This document shows, in pieces, positions 39,891 to 48,469 of a stretch of 64,000 nt of DNA. The position numbers and the translations under genes were made by a program. Position 1 is the first letter of the stretch, and each line of letters begins with the position of its first letter. The notes under the pieces are model-generated. The model made no database searches, was not told the origin of the DNA, and saw only the letters and a list, made by a program, of their open reading frames with translations. Origin of the DNA: CAZCZZ01 sp964503335 (GTDB taxonomy: Bacteria; Verrucomicrobiota; Kiritimatiellia; CAIVKH01); the NCBI GenBank assembly GCA_964503335.1, contig CAZCZZ010000009.1:1-64000 (forward strand), written 5' to 3'.

Positions 39891-41873
39891 ATGGGCCACG
39901 CTGATCGAGTTTCCAACCATTGGAAGTTTGTGCGCAGGGTTTTCCAATCGTTGGAACTCTTCCTGTCCATCGCCCTGCTCCATGCCTTGAGCCTGTCCGT
40001 CCGGGCCGATTCCGTTCTCAACGACTCTGATCTAGGCCATATCGATCAAGCCCTGACCTACCTCAATATGAGCGAGGCCGACCTGTCCTTCGCCAAGGAC
40101 GTCGGGGAGCCGCGGACTGCGATCCCATGGATCCGCGAGGCGCTGCGCGAGCCGCTCCTTCTGGCGGAACGGGCCGCGGGGATCCGGGCGGCGGCGACAA
40201 ATCCGACGCCCGCCAACCTCACCAGCCTCTGCGCGTCCCTGCTCGATTGGAAAGAAGCGGACCCGGTGTCGGACCGGAACGGCGAGGACAAGTCGCTCTG
40301 GGATGGCCTCGATCCCAAGCTGGCCGACGCCCTGTATCGCTTCATGTCCGGCGCCCGCCTCGCCAACGAACTGCTCGGCAAGGCCTTCGCCAGCCTCACG
40401 CCGGAGGACAAGCAGTTGCTCGCCGCAGCGTGGTATGGGTCGCTGTTCGACACCGCGACGGACAAGGCCGCCGTGCAGGCGATGGAGGATGCGGGCATCC
40501 TGGAGGCGGCGATTGCCAAGGCGCGGACGGAGGCCGAGGCGCTCGACCCCGAACCCGCCACGGTGGCTTACCTCGACGCGTGGGCGAAGGTCGATCGCTC
40601 CGCCCTGCTCCAGGCCGCCCGGGTCTTCTCGGAAACCGTGTTGAAGCTGCGGGACGCGGCGCTGGAAATCACAGCGTGGCCCGACGGCAACATCGTCGTC
40701 GTGACCGATCTCGGCAAGGTCCGCATCTCGACATCGAACGTGGAAACGTTCTCCGACGCCTCGCTGCTCATCCTCTCGTCGAACGGCCGGACGACCTACA
40801 ACGGCGTGTCCGGCGTCGCCAACGAGCTCAACCGCCAACCGCTCTCGGCGATCATCGACCTCGGCGGCGACGACACCTATGTCAGCGACGACCTGCTCGG
40901 CGCGGGCAGCGCGCTTTTCGGGATCTCGGTGCTGGTCGACCAGGCCGGACACGACACGTACCGCGCGACGTACTGCGGCCAGGCCTCGGCGTTCTGCGGC
41001 GCGGCGTGGAGCTTCGATGTCGCAGGCCACGACGTGCGACGCGCCGCGACCTTCGGTCAGTCCGCCGCAACGTTCGGCCTCGCCGTGCTCCACGATGCCG
41101 CGGGCAACGACACGTACGACATCGGCCTGCAGGGCCAGGCGTCCAGCGGCGTCGATGCGTTGGCGCTGTTGATCGACGACGCGGGGCAGGATCGCTACAG
41201 CGCCGGCGGCCGCGAACCCGACCACGAGCGCAACGACCTGCGCTTCCTCTCCCTCTCGCAAGGCTTTTCCATCGGCATCCGCCCCTTCGCCGGCGGCGGC
41301 GTGGCCGCGCTGGTGGATCGCGGCGGAAACGACAATTACATCGCCGACGTGTACGGCCAGGGCGTCAGCTACTGGTACGCCGCGGGCTTCCTCCTGGATG
41401 ACAGCGGACACGACACCTACTCGCTCCACCAATACGGACAAGGCTCCGGCATCCACCTGAGCCTCGGCCTGCTGTGGGATGGCTCCGGCGACGACACCTA
41501 CTCGGGCTCCATCCTCGCCCAGGGCAACGCGCACGATTACGCCGTCGGCATGCTCATTGATCGCGAAGGGAACGACACCTATACGGCGTCCGAGCACTCG
41601 CAGGGCCGCGCGATGAACAACGCGCTCGGCCTGCTCCTCGATGGCGCGGGGTCCGATGTGTATTCCGCTCGCAACAACGACGTCTGCCAGGGCATCGGCA
41701 ATACCGGCGGCCATCGCGACTACGGCAGCCTCGCGCTGCTGCTCGACCTCGATGGCGAGGACAGCTACAGCAGCGGCAAGGTGCACGGCGACCACCGGCT
41801 CAGGCCGGACTACGGGGTCATTTATGATGTGAAGGTGGAAGAGAAGAAGTCGGAGGCCAGCGATGCTCCGTAA
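39891..41873 (+). CDS. Secreted protein with tandem 30-35-residue DDTY/QG repeats
   Basis: I do not recognise this 660-residue protein as a known enzyme. After a possible signal segment (LFLSIALLHALSLSVRA) comes a helical region to about residue 290. From there the chain is a series of eight or more degenerate 30-35-residue repeats with the pattern G-x-D-x-Y-x(6)-Q-G-x(7)-G-x-L-x-D-x-x-G-x-D-T-Y, for example GGDDTYVSDDL, GHDTYRATYCGQ, GNDTYDIGLQGQ and GSDVYSARNND. The repeated acid and glycine spacing suggests a beta-solenoid or calcium-binding array on the cell surface. The chosen ATG at 39891 lies before the paired palindromes, so the first 30 residues may be artefactual and a non-ATG start at the signal segment is possible. 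The HEAT gene overlaps its end by 11 bases. Confidence 0.7.
   Translation: MGHADRVSNHWKFVRRVFQSLELFLSIALLHALSLSVRADSVLNDSDLGHIDQALTYLNMSEADLSFAKDVGEPRTAIPWIREALREPLLLAERAAGIRAAATNPTPANLTSLCASLLDWKEADPVSDRNGEDKSLWDGLDPKLADALYRFMSGARLANELLGKAFASLTPEDKQLLAAAWYGSLFDTATDKAAVQAMEDAGILEAAIAKARTEAEALDPEPATVAYLDAWAKVDRSALLQAARVFSETVLKLRDAALEITAWPDGNIVVVTDLGKVRISTSNVETFSDASLLILSSNGRTTYNGVSGVANELNRQPLSAIIDLGGDDTYVSDDLLGAGSALFGISVLVDQAGHDTYRATYCGQASAFCGAAWSFDVAGHDVRRAATFGQSAATFGLAVLHDAAGNDTYDIGLQGQASSGVDALALLIDDAGQDRYSAGGREPDHERNDLRFLSLSQGFSIGIRPFAGGGVAALVDRGGNDNYIADVYGQGVSYWYAAGFLLDDSGHDTYSLHQYGQGSGIHLSLGLLWDGSGDDTYSGSILAQGNAHDYAVGMLIDREGNDTYTASEHSQGRAMNNALGLLLDGAGSDVYSARNNDVCQGIGNTGGHRDYGSLALLLDLDGEDSYSSGKVHGDHRLRPDYGVIYDVKVEEKKSEASDAP
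39911..39956. promoter_or_regulatory. Pair of 15-bp palindromes, TTCCAACCATTGGAA and TTCCAATCGTTGGAA
   Basis: The palindromes occupy 39911-39925 and 39942-39956, a 31-bp period, directly before the signal-peptide segment of the repeat-protein gene. The pair matches those at 1921-1967 and 60550-60596. If the annotated ATG is right, they are inside the coding region; more likely they mark the upstream boundary of the gene. Confidence 0.6.
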
Positions 41874-42720
41874 ACTCACCCTCGCGCTTCTCGCCTTGAT
41901 GCTGCTTGCATCGGCCCGGGCCGATGACGAAAAGCCCGCGTTTGATCCAGAGCGTATGACGTCCGACGAGTTGCTCATCATCGCCTCGCGCTATGGCAAC
42001 ACGCAGGAGAAGCGGGACCAGAAGAAGGCCGCGCGCGAAATTCTCTTCGCCCGCCGCAGCGACGGCTTCCGCGCCGTGATGGCGCAGGCGCACCTTGAAA
42101 ACGTAGGCGTCCAAGTCCTCGCCCAGGAGTTTGTCGATCTCCTTCCCGCCTCCAACTCGGTGCCCGTGCTGCTCGATACCTTGAAGACCACGCCGACGAA
42201 TACGCACAAGATCGCCACGTACTTCCTCGGCTTCAACAAGACGCCGGAACATGCCGAAGTCATCACGCCGTTCCTCGCCGACGAACGACTCCGCGGCGTC
42301 ACGATCCGCACGCTCGGCAAGTGGGGCATCACCAGCGCTGTCCCCGCGATCACCGGTTTCCTCACCAGCACCAACGAACGCATCCGCGTCGCCAGCGTCA
42401 ACGCCCTCCGCGACATCGGCGACCCCGCCGCCCTGCCCGCGCTCATCGAAGCCCTCGGTGATCCCGTATTCACCGTGCGCAACACCGCGCAGCGCGCCGT
42501 GGTGTCGTTCGGGAAAGCCGCGGAGAAACCGCTGGTCGCGGCCCTGCCCGATGTCGTGTCGCCCGCACAGCGCCTGATCATCCAGTCGCTCGGACAAATC
42601 AAGAGCACCCAAACCGCCAAGAGCCTGAAGCCCTTCCTCAAGCACCCCGATCCCCTCGTCCGTCAGGACGCCGAGAACGCGATCGCCGACAGCAAGAACG
42701 CCAAGCGATCTTGGTTCTGA
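41863..42720 (+). CDS. Secreted HEAT-repeat protein
   Basis: The 285-residue protein has a signal peptide (LTLALLALMLLASARA) and a helical body of HEAT-like repeats, most visible in LGKWGITSAVPAITGFLTS, RVASVNALRDIGDPAALPALIEALGD and VRNTAQRAVVSFGKAAEKPL, where the D-P-x-A-V-R-style pattern of PBS-lyase HEAT repeats is kept. Such proteins are usually scaffolds. The start overlaps the end of the repeat-protein gene by 11 bases, and the stop lies directly at the 42721 gap. The next gene also begins with HEAT-type sequence, so the two may be related by duplication or, if the gap hides something, be part of a larger set. No active site is visible. Confidence 0.85.
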   Translation: MLRKLTLALLALMLLASARADDEKPAFDPERMTSDELLIIASRYGNTQEKRDQKKAAREILFARRSDGFRAVMAQAHLENVGVQVLAQEFVDLLPASNSVPVLLDTLKTTPTNTHKIATYFLGFNKTPEHAEVITPFLADERLRGVTIRTLGKWGITSAVPAITGFLTSTNERIRVASVNALRDIGDPAALPALIEALGDPVFTVRNTAQRAVVSFGKAAEKPLVAALPDVVSPAQRLIIQSLGQIKSTQTAKSLKPFLKHPDPLVRQDAENAIADSKNAKRSWF

Positions 42721-42820
42721 NNNNNNNNNNNNNNNNNNNNNNNNNNNNNNNNNNNNNNNNNNNNNNNNNNNNNNNNNNNNNNNNNNNNNNNNNNNNNNNN
42801 NNNNNNNNNNNNNNNNNNNN
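42721..42820. other. Assembly gap of 100 Ns between HEAT gene and methyltransferase gene
   Basis: Exactly 100 Ns beginning at the base after the HEAT gene stop. The start of the next gene could be inside this gap. Confidence 0.99.
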
Positions 42821-42821
42821 G

Positions 42822-44360
42822 ATGAAGACCGACAAAGACCTCTATCGCCAACTGCGCGCCCTTGGCTGCGAAAAGCTCTGGCGTGACGAAGTGCCCCGCT
42901 TCGACCAGTTGTCGCCCAAGGATCGCATGGCGAATGTCGCACTCATTCGCGCCGTCGGCGTCGTCTTCTCCGAATCGGGCACCCCCGCGCAGAAGGCCGA
43001 GGTCAGGGCGTGGTTGGTCCGCCTCCTCAAAGACCCCGCCGAGAAGATCCGTCGCTACGCCATGGCCGCCTTGCCGAAACTCGGCTCTGGCACCGCGGAA
43101 GAAAAGGAACTGCTGTCGGTCCTGCAGTCCTCGCAAGGCGACCGCGAAACGAAATCCGTGGGCAAGGCCCTCGACAAGATCGGCGGCGCCGCGACGCTCG
43201 ATGTCGTTTCCGAATCACCGGGCCTGCTGCAAACCGAACAGAAAGTCCGCGCCGCCGTGGCGCGTCAGTCGAGCCCCACCATCGTCCGCATGGACAGCGT
43301 CTTGTCGGATTTCAAACGCCTCCGCATCCACCTGCGCTGTCGCCGCGGCCTTGAGGACATCGTCAACGACGAGCTGGAAGACGCGATTGCGAAGGGCTTG
43401 CGCGTGCGCGTGTTGGAGGTAGGGCGCCGTTTCGTCGCCGTGTCGCCCCTCGCCCCGTTCACCCTCGCCGACCTCTACAAGCTCCGCTGCTTCGCCCATG
43501 TCGGCCTCGTGCTCGGCACGGTTCCCGGGAAAGACCCCGCGAAATGCGTGGACGCGATGGCCTCCGTGATCGCGTCGCCTTTGTCGCGTCGCCTCTTCGA
43601 AACCTTCACCGAGGGCCCGATGCGCTATCGCCTCGACTTCGTCACGGAGGGACACCAGCGCGGCACGATCCATCAGATCGCGAACCGTGTGTACGCGCTC
43701 TGCCCGGAGATCCTGAACGACGCCCGAAGCGCCCCGTGGTCGATCGACATCCACCCCGCCCCGCAAGGCCTGTCGCTCGAACTGCGTCCCCGTCTATCGC
43801 CCGACCCGCGCTTGTACTACCGCACCGACGACGTCCCCGCCGCCTCGCATCCCCCGCTTGCCGCCTGCATGGCCCGGCTCGCCGGACGCGTGAAGGACGA
43901 GATCATCTGGGACCCCTTCTGCGGCTCCGGCCTGGAACTGATCGAAAGCGGGCTGCTGGGCGATGTGAAGAAGGTGATCGGCACCGACCTGAGCCCTGAA
44001 GCCATCGCCATCGCCAAAGCTAATTTCGCCGCCGCCAAGCTCGAAGGGGTTCAGGGCGAATTCCTCGCCGCCGACTTCCGCGACTTCGAAAAGATCAAAG
44101 CCCTCGGCCCGAACAGCGTCACCCTGGTTATCACCAATCCCCCCATGGGCCGCCGCATCCGAATCAAAGACATGCAAGGCCTCTTCCGTGAGTTCTTCGA
44201 CGCCGCCACAAAAGCCCTAAAACCCGGCGGCCGCCTCATCCTCGCCAACCCGTTGAAACAAGAACCCCGCTCCCCCTCGATGAAGAACGAATACCGCGAA
44301 ATCATCGACCTAAGCGGCTTCAACTGCCGGTTGGAAGTCTACGTGAAGCAAACGAGCTGA
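42822..44360 (+). CDS. HEAT-like plus THUMP-like plus class I RNA methyltransferase fusion
   Basis: At least 512 residues are present, opening at the first ATG after the gap, though the true start may be inside it. Residues 1-130 are helical and HEAT-like (AWLVRLLKDPAEKIRRYAMAALPKLGSG). Then RIHLRCRRGLEDIVNDELE resembles the THUMP-associated region of RlmL/Trm14-type enzymes, and the C-terminal Rossmann domain has WDPFCGSGLELIE, IGTDLSPEAIAIAKANF and ITNPPMGRRI, the motif I and NPP motif IV of N-methyltransferases that modify guanine in rRNA or tRNA. The enzyme family (UPF0020/RlmL-like) is firm, while the base it modifies is unknown. The N-terminal HEAT segment is unusual for the family. Confidence 0.8.
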   Translation: MKTDKDLYRQLRALGCEKLWRDEVPRFDQLSPKDRMANVALIRAVGVVFSESGTPAQKAEVRAWLVRLLKDPAEKIRRYAMAALPKLGSGTAEEKELLSVLQSSQGDRETKSVGKALDKIGGAATLDVVSESPGLLQTEQKVRAAVARQSSPTIVRMDSVLSDFKRLRIHLRCRRGLEDIVNDELEDAIAKGLRVRVLEVGRRFVAVSPLAPFTLADLYKLRCFAHVGLVLGTVPGKDPAKCVDAMASVIASPLSRRLFETFTEGPMRYRLDFVTEGHQRGTIHQIANRVYALCPEILNDARSAPWSIDIHPAPQGLSLELRPRLSPDPRLYYRTDDVPAASHPPLAACMARLAGRVKDEIIWDPFCGSGLELIESGLLGDVKKVIGTDLSPEAIAIAKANFAAAKLEGVQGEFLAADFRDFEKIKALGPNSVTLVITNPPMGRRIRIKDMQGLFREFFDAATKALKPGGRLILANPLKQEPRSPSMKNEYREIIDLSGFNCRLEVYVKQTS

Positions 44361-44368
44361 AAAGGGCC

Positions 44369-44389
44369 CCAGCGGGCTTGTCCCGCTGG
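44369..44389 (+). terminator. Hairpin after the methyltransferase gene
   Basis: CCAGCGGG-CTTGT-CCCGCTGG is a perfect eight-base-pair stem nine bases after the stop codon. No U-tract follows, so factor-dependent termination or 3' protection is more likely than intrinsic termination. The rest of the gap to tsaD shows nothing further. Confidence 0.45.
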
Positions 44390-44500
44390 TGAATACGTTC
44401 CACGGCTACAGGGATTGCAGAGCTCAAACTGCGACGCGTCTTCTCTGATTCACCTCGCGGTAGCTCGGTGCTTCTACGAGGACGCCGATGATTGCGGCGA

Positions 44501-45550
44501 TCAAACGTCGGACAACGGCCAGTTGGGATCGACGTCGAGCGTGGGTGTCGGGGAGAGGCCGCGGGCGCCGGCCAGGCCGGCGATCATTGCGGCGTTGTCG
44601 GTGCAGAATTCGGGGTCGGTGACGAGCAGCGGGAGGCTGTAGCTGGTTGCGACGGATTGAAGCTTGGCGCGGAGTCGCTGATTCCTGGCCACGCCTCCCA
44701 CACAGGCGAAGGCTTTGTATGTTCCGGCGTCCAGCGCGCGTTCGACGCGTTCGATCAAGGCGTCGAAGACCGCTTCCTGGTAGCTGGCGGCGACATCTTT
44801 CAGCGATCCGTCCTCAAACAGGCCCGGATTGCGCTTCACATGGTAGAGCAGCGATGTCTTCAGTCCGCTGAAGCTGAAGCAGTATCTGCCATCCAGATGA
44901 TTCCGACCCGCCCCCACGTCACCCTGAACGTTGCCGCGCGGGAACTTGAAGGCCGTCGGATCACCACCTAGCGCGGCCCTTTCGATCGCTGGCCCGCCGG
45001 GATAGCCAAGCTTCAGAAGATTCGCCCCCTTGTCGAGACACTCGCCCGCGGCATCATCGATGGTCTGGCCAAGCACCTCATACGAACCCACGCCGTTCAT
45101 CCGCACGAGGATGGAATGACCGCCGGATACGAGCAGGCTCAGGAGCGGACACACCTCGTCCGGCTCCGGCGCGGTGTGAGCGCCTTCGAGAAACACCGAG
45201 TAGACGTGGGCTTCGTGGTGATGGATTCCAAGGACAGGCTTGCCGAGGCTCATGCCGAGCGCTTTCGCCGCGGAGACACCGATGAGCAGCGAACTCGCCA
45301 GGCCCGGGCCGCGCGTGACGGCAATCGCGTCGATATGCGACCACGCCACACCCGCCGTCATCACGGCCTCTTCGAGGATCCCCGGCATCGCTTCCACATG
45401 GCAGCGCGACGCAAGCTCGGGCACGACGCCGCCGAAGGGGCGATGCTGGAGAATCTGGGAGAGCACGATGTTCGAGAGGACACGCCGCCCGTCGGCAACC
45501 ACGGAAGCCGACGTCTCATCGCACGATGTTTCAATGCCAAGAGTAAGCAT
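44501..45550 (-). CDS. tsaD: tRNA N6-adenosine threonylcarbamoyltransferase TsaD
   Basis: TsaD transfers threonylcarbamoyl to A37 of tRNAs that read ANN codons, in a complex with TsaB and TsaE. The 349-residue sequence is typical: LGIETSCDETSASVV at the start, the metal-binding HHHEAH at about residue 110, LLSLLVSGGHSIL, DDAAGECLDKGANLL, the CFSFSGLKTSLLY segment and VGGVARNQRLR with FCTDNAAMIAGLA near the end. The ATG follows an AGGAGC site. Directly upstream lies copy 2 of the nested inverted repeat, between tsaD and ctpA. No partner gene is adjacent. Confidence 0.97.
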   Translation of the reverse strand: MLTLGIETSCDETSASVVADGRRVLSNIVLSQILQHRPFGGVVPELASRCHVEAMPGILEEAVMTAGVAWSHIDAIAVTRGPGLASSLLIGVSAAKALGMSLGKPVLGIHHHEAHVYSVFLEGAHTAPEPDEVCPLLSLLVSGGHSILVRMNGVGSYEVLGQTIDDAAGECLDKGANLLKLGYPGGPAIERAALGGDPTAFKFPRGNVQGDVGAGRNHLDGRYCFSFSGLKTSLLYHVKRNPGLFEDGSLKDVAASYQEAVFDALIERVERALDAGTYKAFACVGGVARNQRLRAKLQSVATSYSLPLLVTDPEFCTDNAAMIAGLAGARGLSPTPTLDVDPNWPLSDV

Positions 45551-45581
45551 GGCTCCTAACAGGAAAGATCAGAGCAGATTC

Positions 45582-45769
45582 TTTGCCCACGGAACACACG
45601 GAATACACGGACAGACGACCGGAGATTGCCCACGGAGTTCACGGATAGCACGGATTTAGAATATAGACTTCAGACTCTGGTTCTATTTCGGAACATCCTC
45701 TTAATCCGTGACCTCCGTGGGCAAACTTCTTCTCGGTCGTCCGCGTATTCCGTGTGTTCCGTGGGCAAA
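45582..45769. repeat. Nested inverted repeat, copy 2
   Basis: The outer arms 45582-45611 and 45740-45769 are reverse complements with one mismatch; the inner arms 45626-45646 and 45704-45724 match with one mismatch. Left arm and loop are nearly the same as in copy 1 (20960-21155), including the shared word CGGAACATCCTCTT in the centre. It lies between the 3' end of ctpA and the tsaD start, both minus strand. Confidence 0.9.
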
Positions 45770-45786
45770 ACACTCTGAAGTCCCGG

Positions 45787-47136
45787 TCAAAGATCCGATT
45801 CGGCGGGTGACTCGGCCATTTGCGTCTGTGCTTCGCCGCGGTTCACCTTGGCCTGGAAGGTCATGATGCCCTTGAGGACGTCGATAGCGCGCTCAAGCTG
45901 GATATCGACCGCCTTCTCAAGAGGCTCATCCTCGGCAAGATCGTCGATCGGCAGCACGTCCTCATCCGCATTCTCGGGGCGGGCGCGTTCTTCCATCAGT
46001 CGGCGCCAGATGTCGGGATCCATGGGCACAACGATGTCCGGCTCAATGCCGCGATCGTGAATGACGCGGTTCGAAGGTGTGTAGTACTTCGCCGTTGTGA
46101 GGCGGATGGCCGTTCCGTCCTCCATCGGCAGCACGCTCTGCACAGAGCCTTTGCCGAATGTCTTCTCGCCGATCAGGATCGCGCGCTTGTGATCCTGCAA
46201 GGCGCCGGCAACGATCTCCGAAGCGCTCGCGCTGCCGCCGTTGACAAGGATCACCATGGGGAAATTGAGGTAGCGGTCGTTGCCCTTGGCGCGGAAGGTC
46301 TGCTTCTGCTTCGGGTCGCGACCGACGGTGGATACGATCTCGTCGCGCCGGTTGAGGAACTTCTGGCTGACATCGATCGCCGCGTTCAACAACCCGCCGG
46401 GATTGTTGCGGAGATCGACGATCAGGGCCTGCATGTTCTGCTTCGACAGATCCACGAGCGCTTCCTTCAATGCGTCCGCCGTGGGCTCATTGAACTGCGT
46501 GACGCGGACATAGCCGATGCCATCCTCGAGCATCTTTGCGTCCTTCACGCTGGCGACCTTGATCTCGGCGCGCTCAATCTCGACCACCTTGATCTCCTGC
46601 GACTTCACGCGAAGGACCTTCAGCGTCACTTTGGTCCCCGGTTCGCCGCGAAGCTGCTTCACCGCGTCGGGAAGCGTCACGCTCTCCGTGGACTTGCCGT
46701 CGATCTCCAGGATCTTGTCGCCCGACTGCAGGCCCGCGCGGAAACCGGGCGTGTCTTCCATCGGCGCCACGATCGTGATCACGCCATCCTTGATGCTGAT
46801 GACAATGCCGAGGCCGCCGAACTGGCCCGCGGTGTCGTCCTTCATGTCCTCGTAGACCTCGGGGTCCATGAACTGGCTGTGGGGATCGAGGGATTGGAGC
46901 ATACCGCGGAGCGCGCCGAAGACCAGGTCCTTGTACTTGGTCTTGTCGGCATCGACGTAATTCGCCCTGATCTGCTCGATCACGCGGGTAAACAGCTCGA
47001 TATTCGCGTAGGCCTCATCGCGTGAACTGGTCGAGACCTCTTCGGAATAGAGGCGGGCACCGAGGAAAAGGTTCGCCGTGAGCAACGCAGAGAGCAGCAG
47101 CCAGCCCAGGCTGCGGCCAAGCATCTTAATCGACAT
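45787..47136 (-). CDS. ctpA: S41 family C-terminal processing protease (CtpA/Prc type)
   Basis: This 449-residue periplasmic serine protease trims C-termini of envelope proteins. It has an N-terminal signal/anchor segment (LGWLLLSALLTANLFLGARLY), a PDZ domain (about residues 95-185, GIVISIKDGVITIVAPMEDTPGFRAGLQSGDKIL) and the S41 core. The catalytic Ser is in NGGSASASEIVAGALQDH and the Lys in IGEKTFGKGSVQ. A long acidic C-terminal region (DVLPIDDLAEDEPLEKA) follows. GGAG precedes the ATG. The downstream tsaD is separated by the nested inverted repeat. The TPR gene on the other side is divergent. Substrates are unknown. Confidence 0.93.
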   Translation of the reverse strand: MSIKMLGRSLGWLLLSALLTANLFLGARLYSEEVSTSSRDEAYANIELFTRVIEQIRANYVDADKTKYKDLVFGALRGMLQSLDPHSQFMDPEVYEDMKDDTAGQFGGLGIVISIKDGVITIVAPMEDTPGFRAGLQSGDKILEIDGKSTESVTLPDAVKQLRGEPGTKVTLKVLRVKSQEIKVVEIERAEIKVASVKDAKMLEDGIGYVRVTQFNEPTADALKEALVDLSKQNMQALIVDLRNNPGGLLNAAIDVSQKFLNRRDEIVSTVGRDPKQKQTFRAKGNDRYLNFPMVILVNGGSASASEIVAGALQDHKRAILIGEKTFGKGSVQSVLPMEDGTAIRLTTAKYYTPSNRVIHDRGIEPDIVVPMDPDIWRRLMEERARPENADEDVLPIDDLAEDEPLEKAVDIQLERAIDVLKGIMTFQAKVNRGEAQTQMAESPAESDL

Positions 47137-47252
47137 GACACAACTCCAACATCATCGCCCAACAAAAGTCCTGTTCACTGAATAACGTAACCTTCAGGGT
47201 GACAGTGTGCAACAGATTGCGAAGCGCGAAGTCTTCTTGTAGGCTCTCCCCA

Positions 47253-48452
47253 ATGACCGAGCCTGCAAAAGCTACGCAACCGGGTAGTGCACGCGCGACT
47301 CACGGGGGAAATCTTTACCACAAGCAGAAGAAGTCCCCGCGCAGCCGTCGCGACACCGCCCATCGAATGGACTCCGGTCTGCCTCCCAGCCCGCGACGCG
47401 ATGCGAATCCCATCAAGGCCACGCTCGTCAACAACGTGAAGAAGTTCGTCTTCTTCACCATCGCCATGACAGGCATTCTCTTCGTTTCAATCAAAGCGCT
47501 CAACATGATCTGGGCCATCAGGGACCAGGAGATCTTCTCATCACCTTCACCCCCCCTGCCACTTAGCGCCGGCACGGAAACCAACCTGGCGCCAACAACG
47601 GAAGCGGCGACGGGGACAGCACGGGTCACACGATCAGAACTGGATACGGAGGCCATCCGCAAGGCGGTGTTCCTTGCCAAGCGAGCCAAGACGCTACAAG
47701 CCTCGGGTCAGTTCATCGACGCCATCGCCCGCTACAAGGAGGCCCTTGATGTATGGCCCTATCTGACCCAGGTCTGGGCCGATCTGGGCCGGCTGTACAT
47801 GCAGACGAAGGACTTCCCGAAAGCCCAGATCGCCCTCGAGAAGGCCGTCGAGAACAACCCGGGCTCGGCGACGATTCTCAACGACCTGGGCGTCACGTAC
47901 CTCTACCTGCGTCAGCCAGACCGCGCGATGAAAGTGTTTGAGACGGCGATCGAGATCGATCCGAACTACGTGGCGAGCTACTTCAACTCCGCCCTCGGTC
48001 ATCTCGCACGGGGCGACAAGGATCAGGCGCGTGCCTTCCTCGAACGCTACCTACGGCTCAAGCCGAACGAGCCGCGGGCGCTTCGGGAGCTCGCGTTCCT
48101 GGATGCGTCAGCCGGCCACTACGACGTCGCATTGAAAACGCTGGAACGCGCCATCGTCGAGGCGCCCGATTGGCCCCTGCTCTACTTCGATGCCTCCGCC
48201 GCATCCGCCTTGATGGGACGCGGCGACGAGGCGATCCGCTACCTCGAGAAGGCAGAGCCGCTTTCGTCCCCTGCCGTCGTCTACCGCCTCTACCAGGAGG
48301 CTGCCTTCCGGGAGATTCGCCTCTCCGAGATCGGCAAGGAATTCGAAGCCAACCTGGCCGAAAAGGCGCGCGCCATCGTCGCTGCGAAAGGTGAACCACC
48401 ACCCATCAGCAACGTGAGCGAGCCCATATCGTCCGTGTCGGAAGCACCCTGA
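47253..48452 (+). CDS. Membrane-anchored TPR protein
   Basis: The 399-residue protein has a basic, Arg/Lys-rich N-terminus, one membrane segment (FVFFTIAMTGILFVSIKAL, about residues 70-88) and then TPR repeats from about residue 150 (AKTLQASGQFIDAIARYKEALDVWPYL, VWADLGRLYMQTKDFPKAQIALEKAVENNP, LNDLGVTYLYLRQPDRAMKVFETAIEIDP and further copies). TPRs bind partner proteins; no enzyme motif is visible. I choose the ATG at 47253; an in-frame start at 47199 would add 18 residues without a better ribosome binding site. It is divergent from ctpA and convergent with comEC. The partner is unknown. Confidence 0.82.
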   Translation: MTEPAKATQPGSARATHGGNLYHKQKKSPRSRRDTAHRMDSGLPPSPRRDANPIKATLVNNVKKFVFFTIAMTGILFVSIKALNMIWAIRDQEIFSSPSPPLPLSAGTETNLAPTTEAATGTARVTRSELDTEAIRKAVFLAKRAKTLQASGQFIDAIARYKEALDVWPYLTQVWADLGRLYMQTKDFPKAQIALEKAVENNPGSATILNDLGVTYLYLRQPDRAMKVFETAIEIDPNYVASYFNSALGHLARGDKDQARAFLERYLRLKPNEPRALRELAFLDASAGHYDVALKTLERAIVEAPDWPLLYFDASAASALMGRGDEAIRYLEKAEPLSSPAVVYRLYQEAAFREIRLSEIGKEFEANLAEKARAIVAAKGEPPPISNVSEPISSVSEAP

Positions 48453-48469
48453 GTCCGCAAGACCGCGCG

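Noticed and set aside
40032..41981. Minus-strand frame of 649 codons
   Set aside because: It is antisense to the secreted repeat protein, has no domain pattern, and the open frame results from high GC content and a repeated codon pattern.
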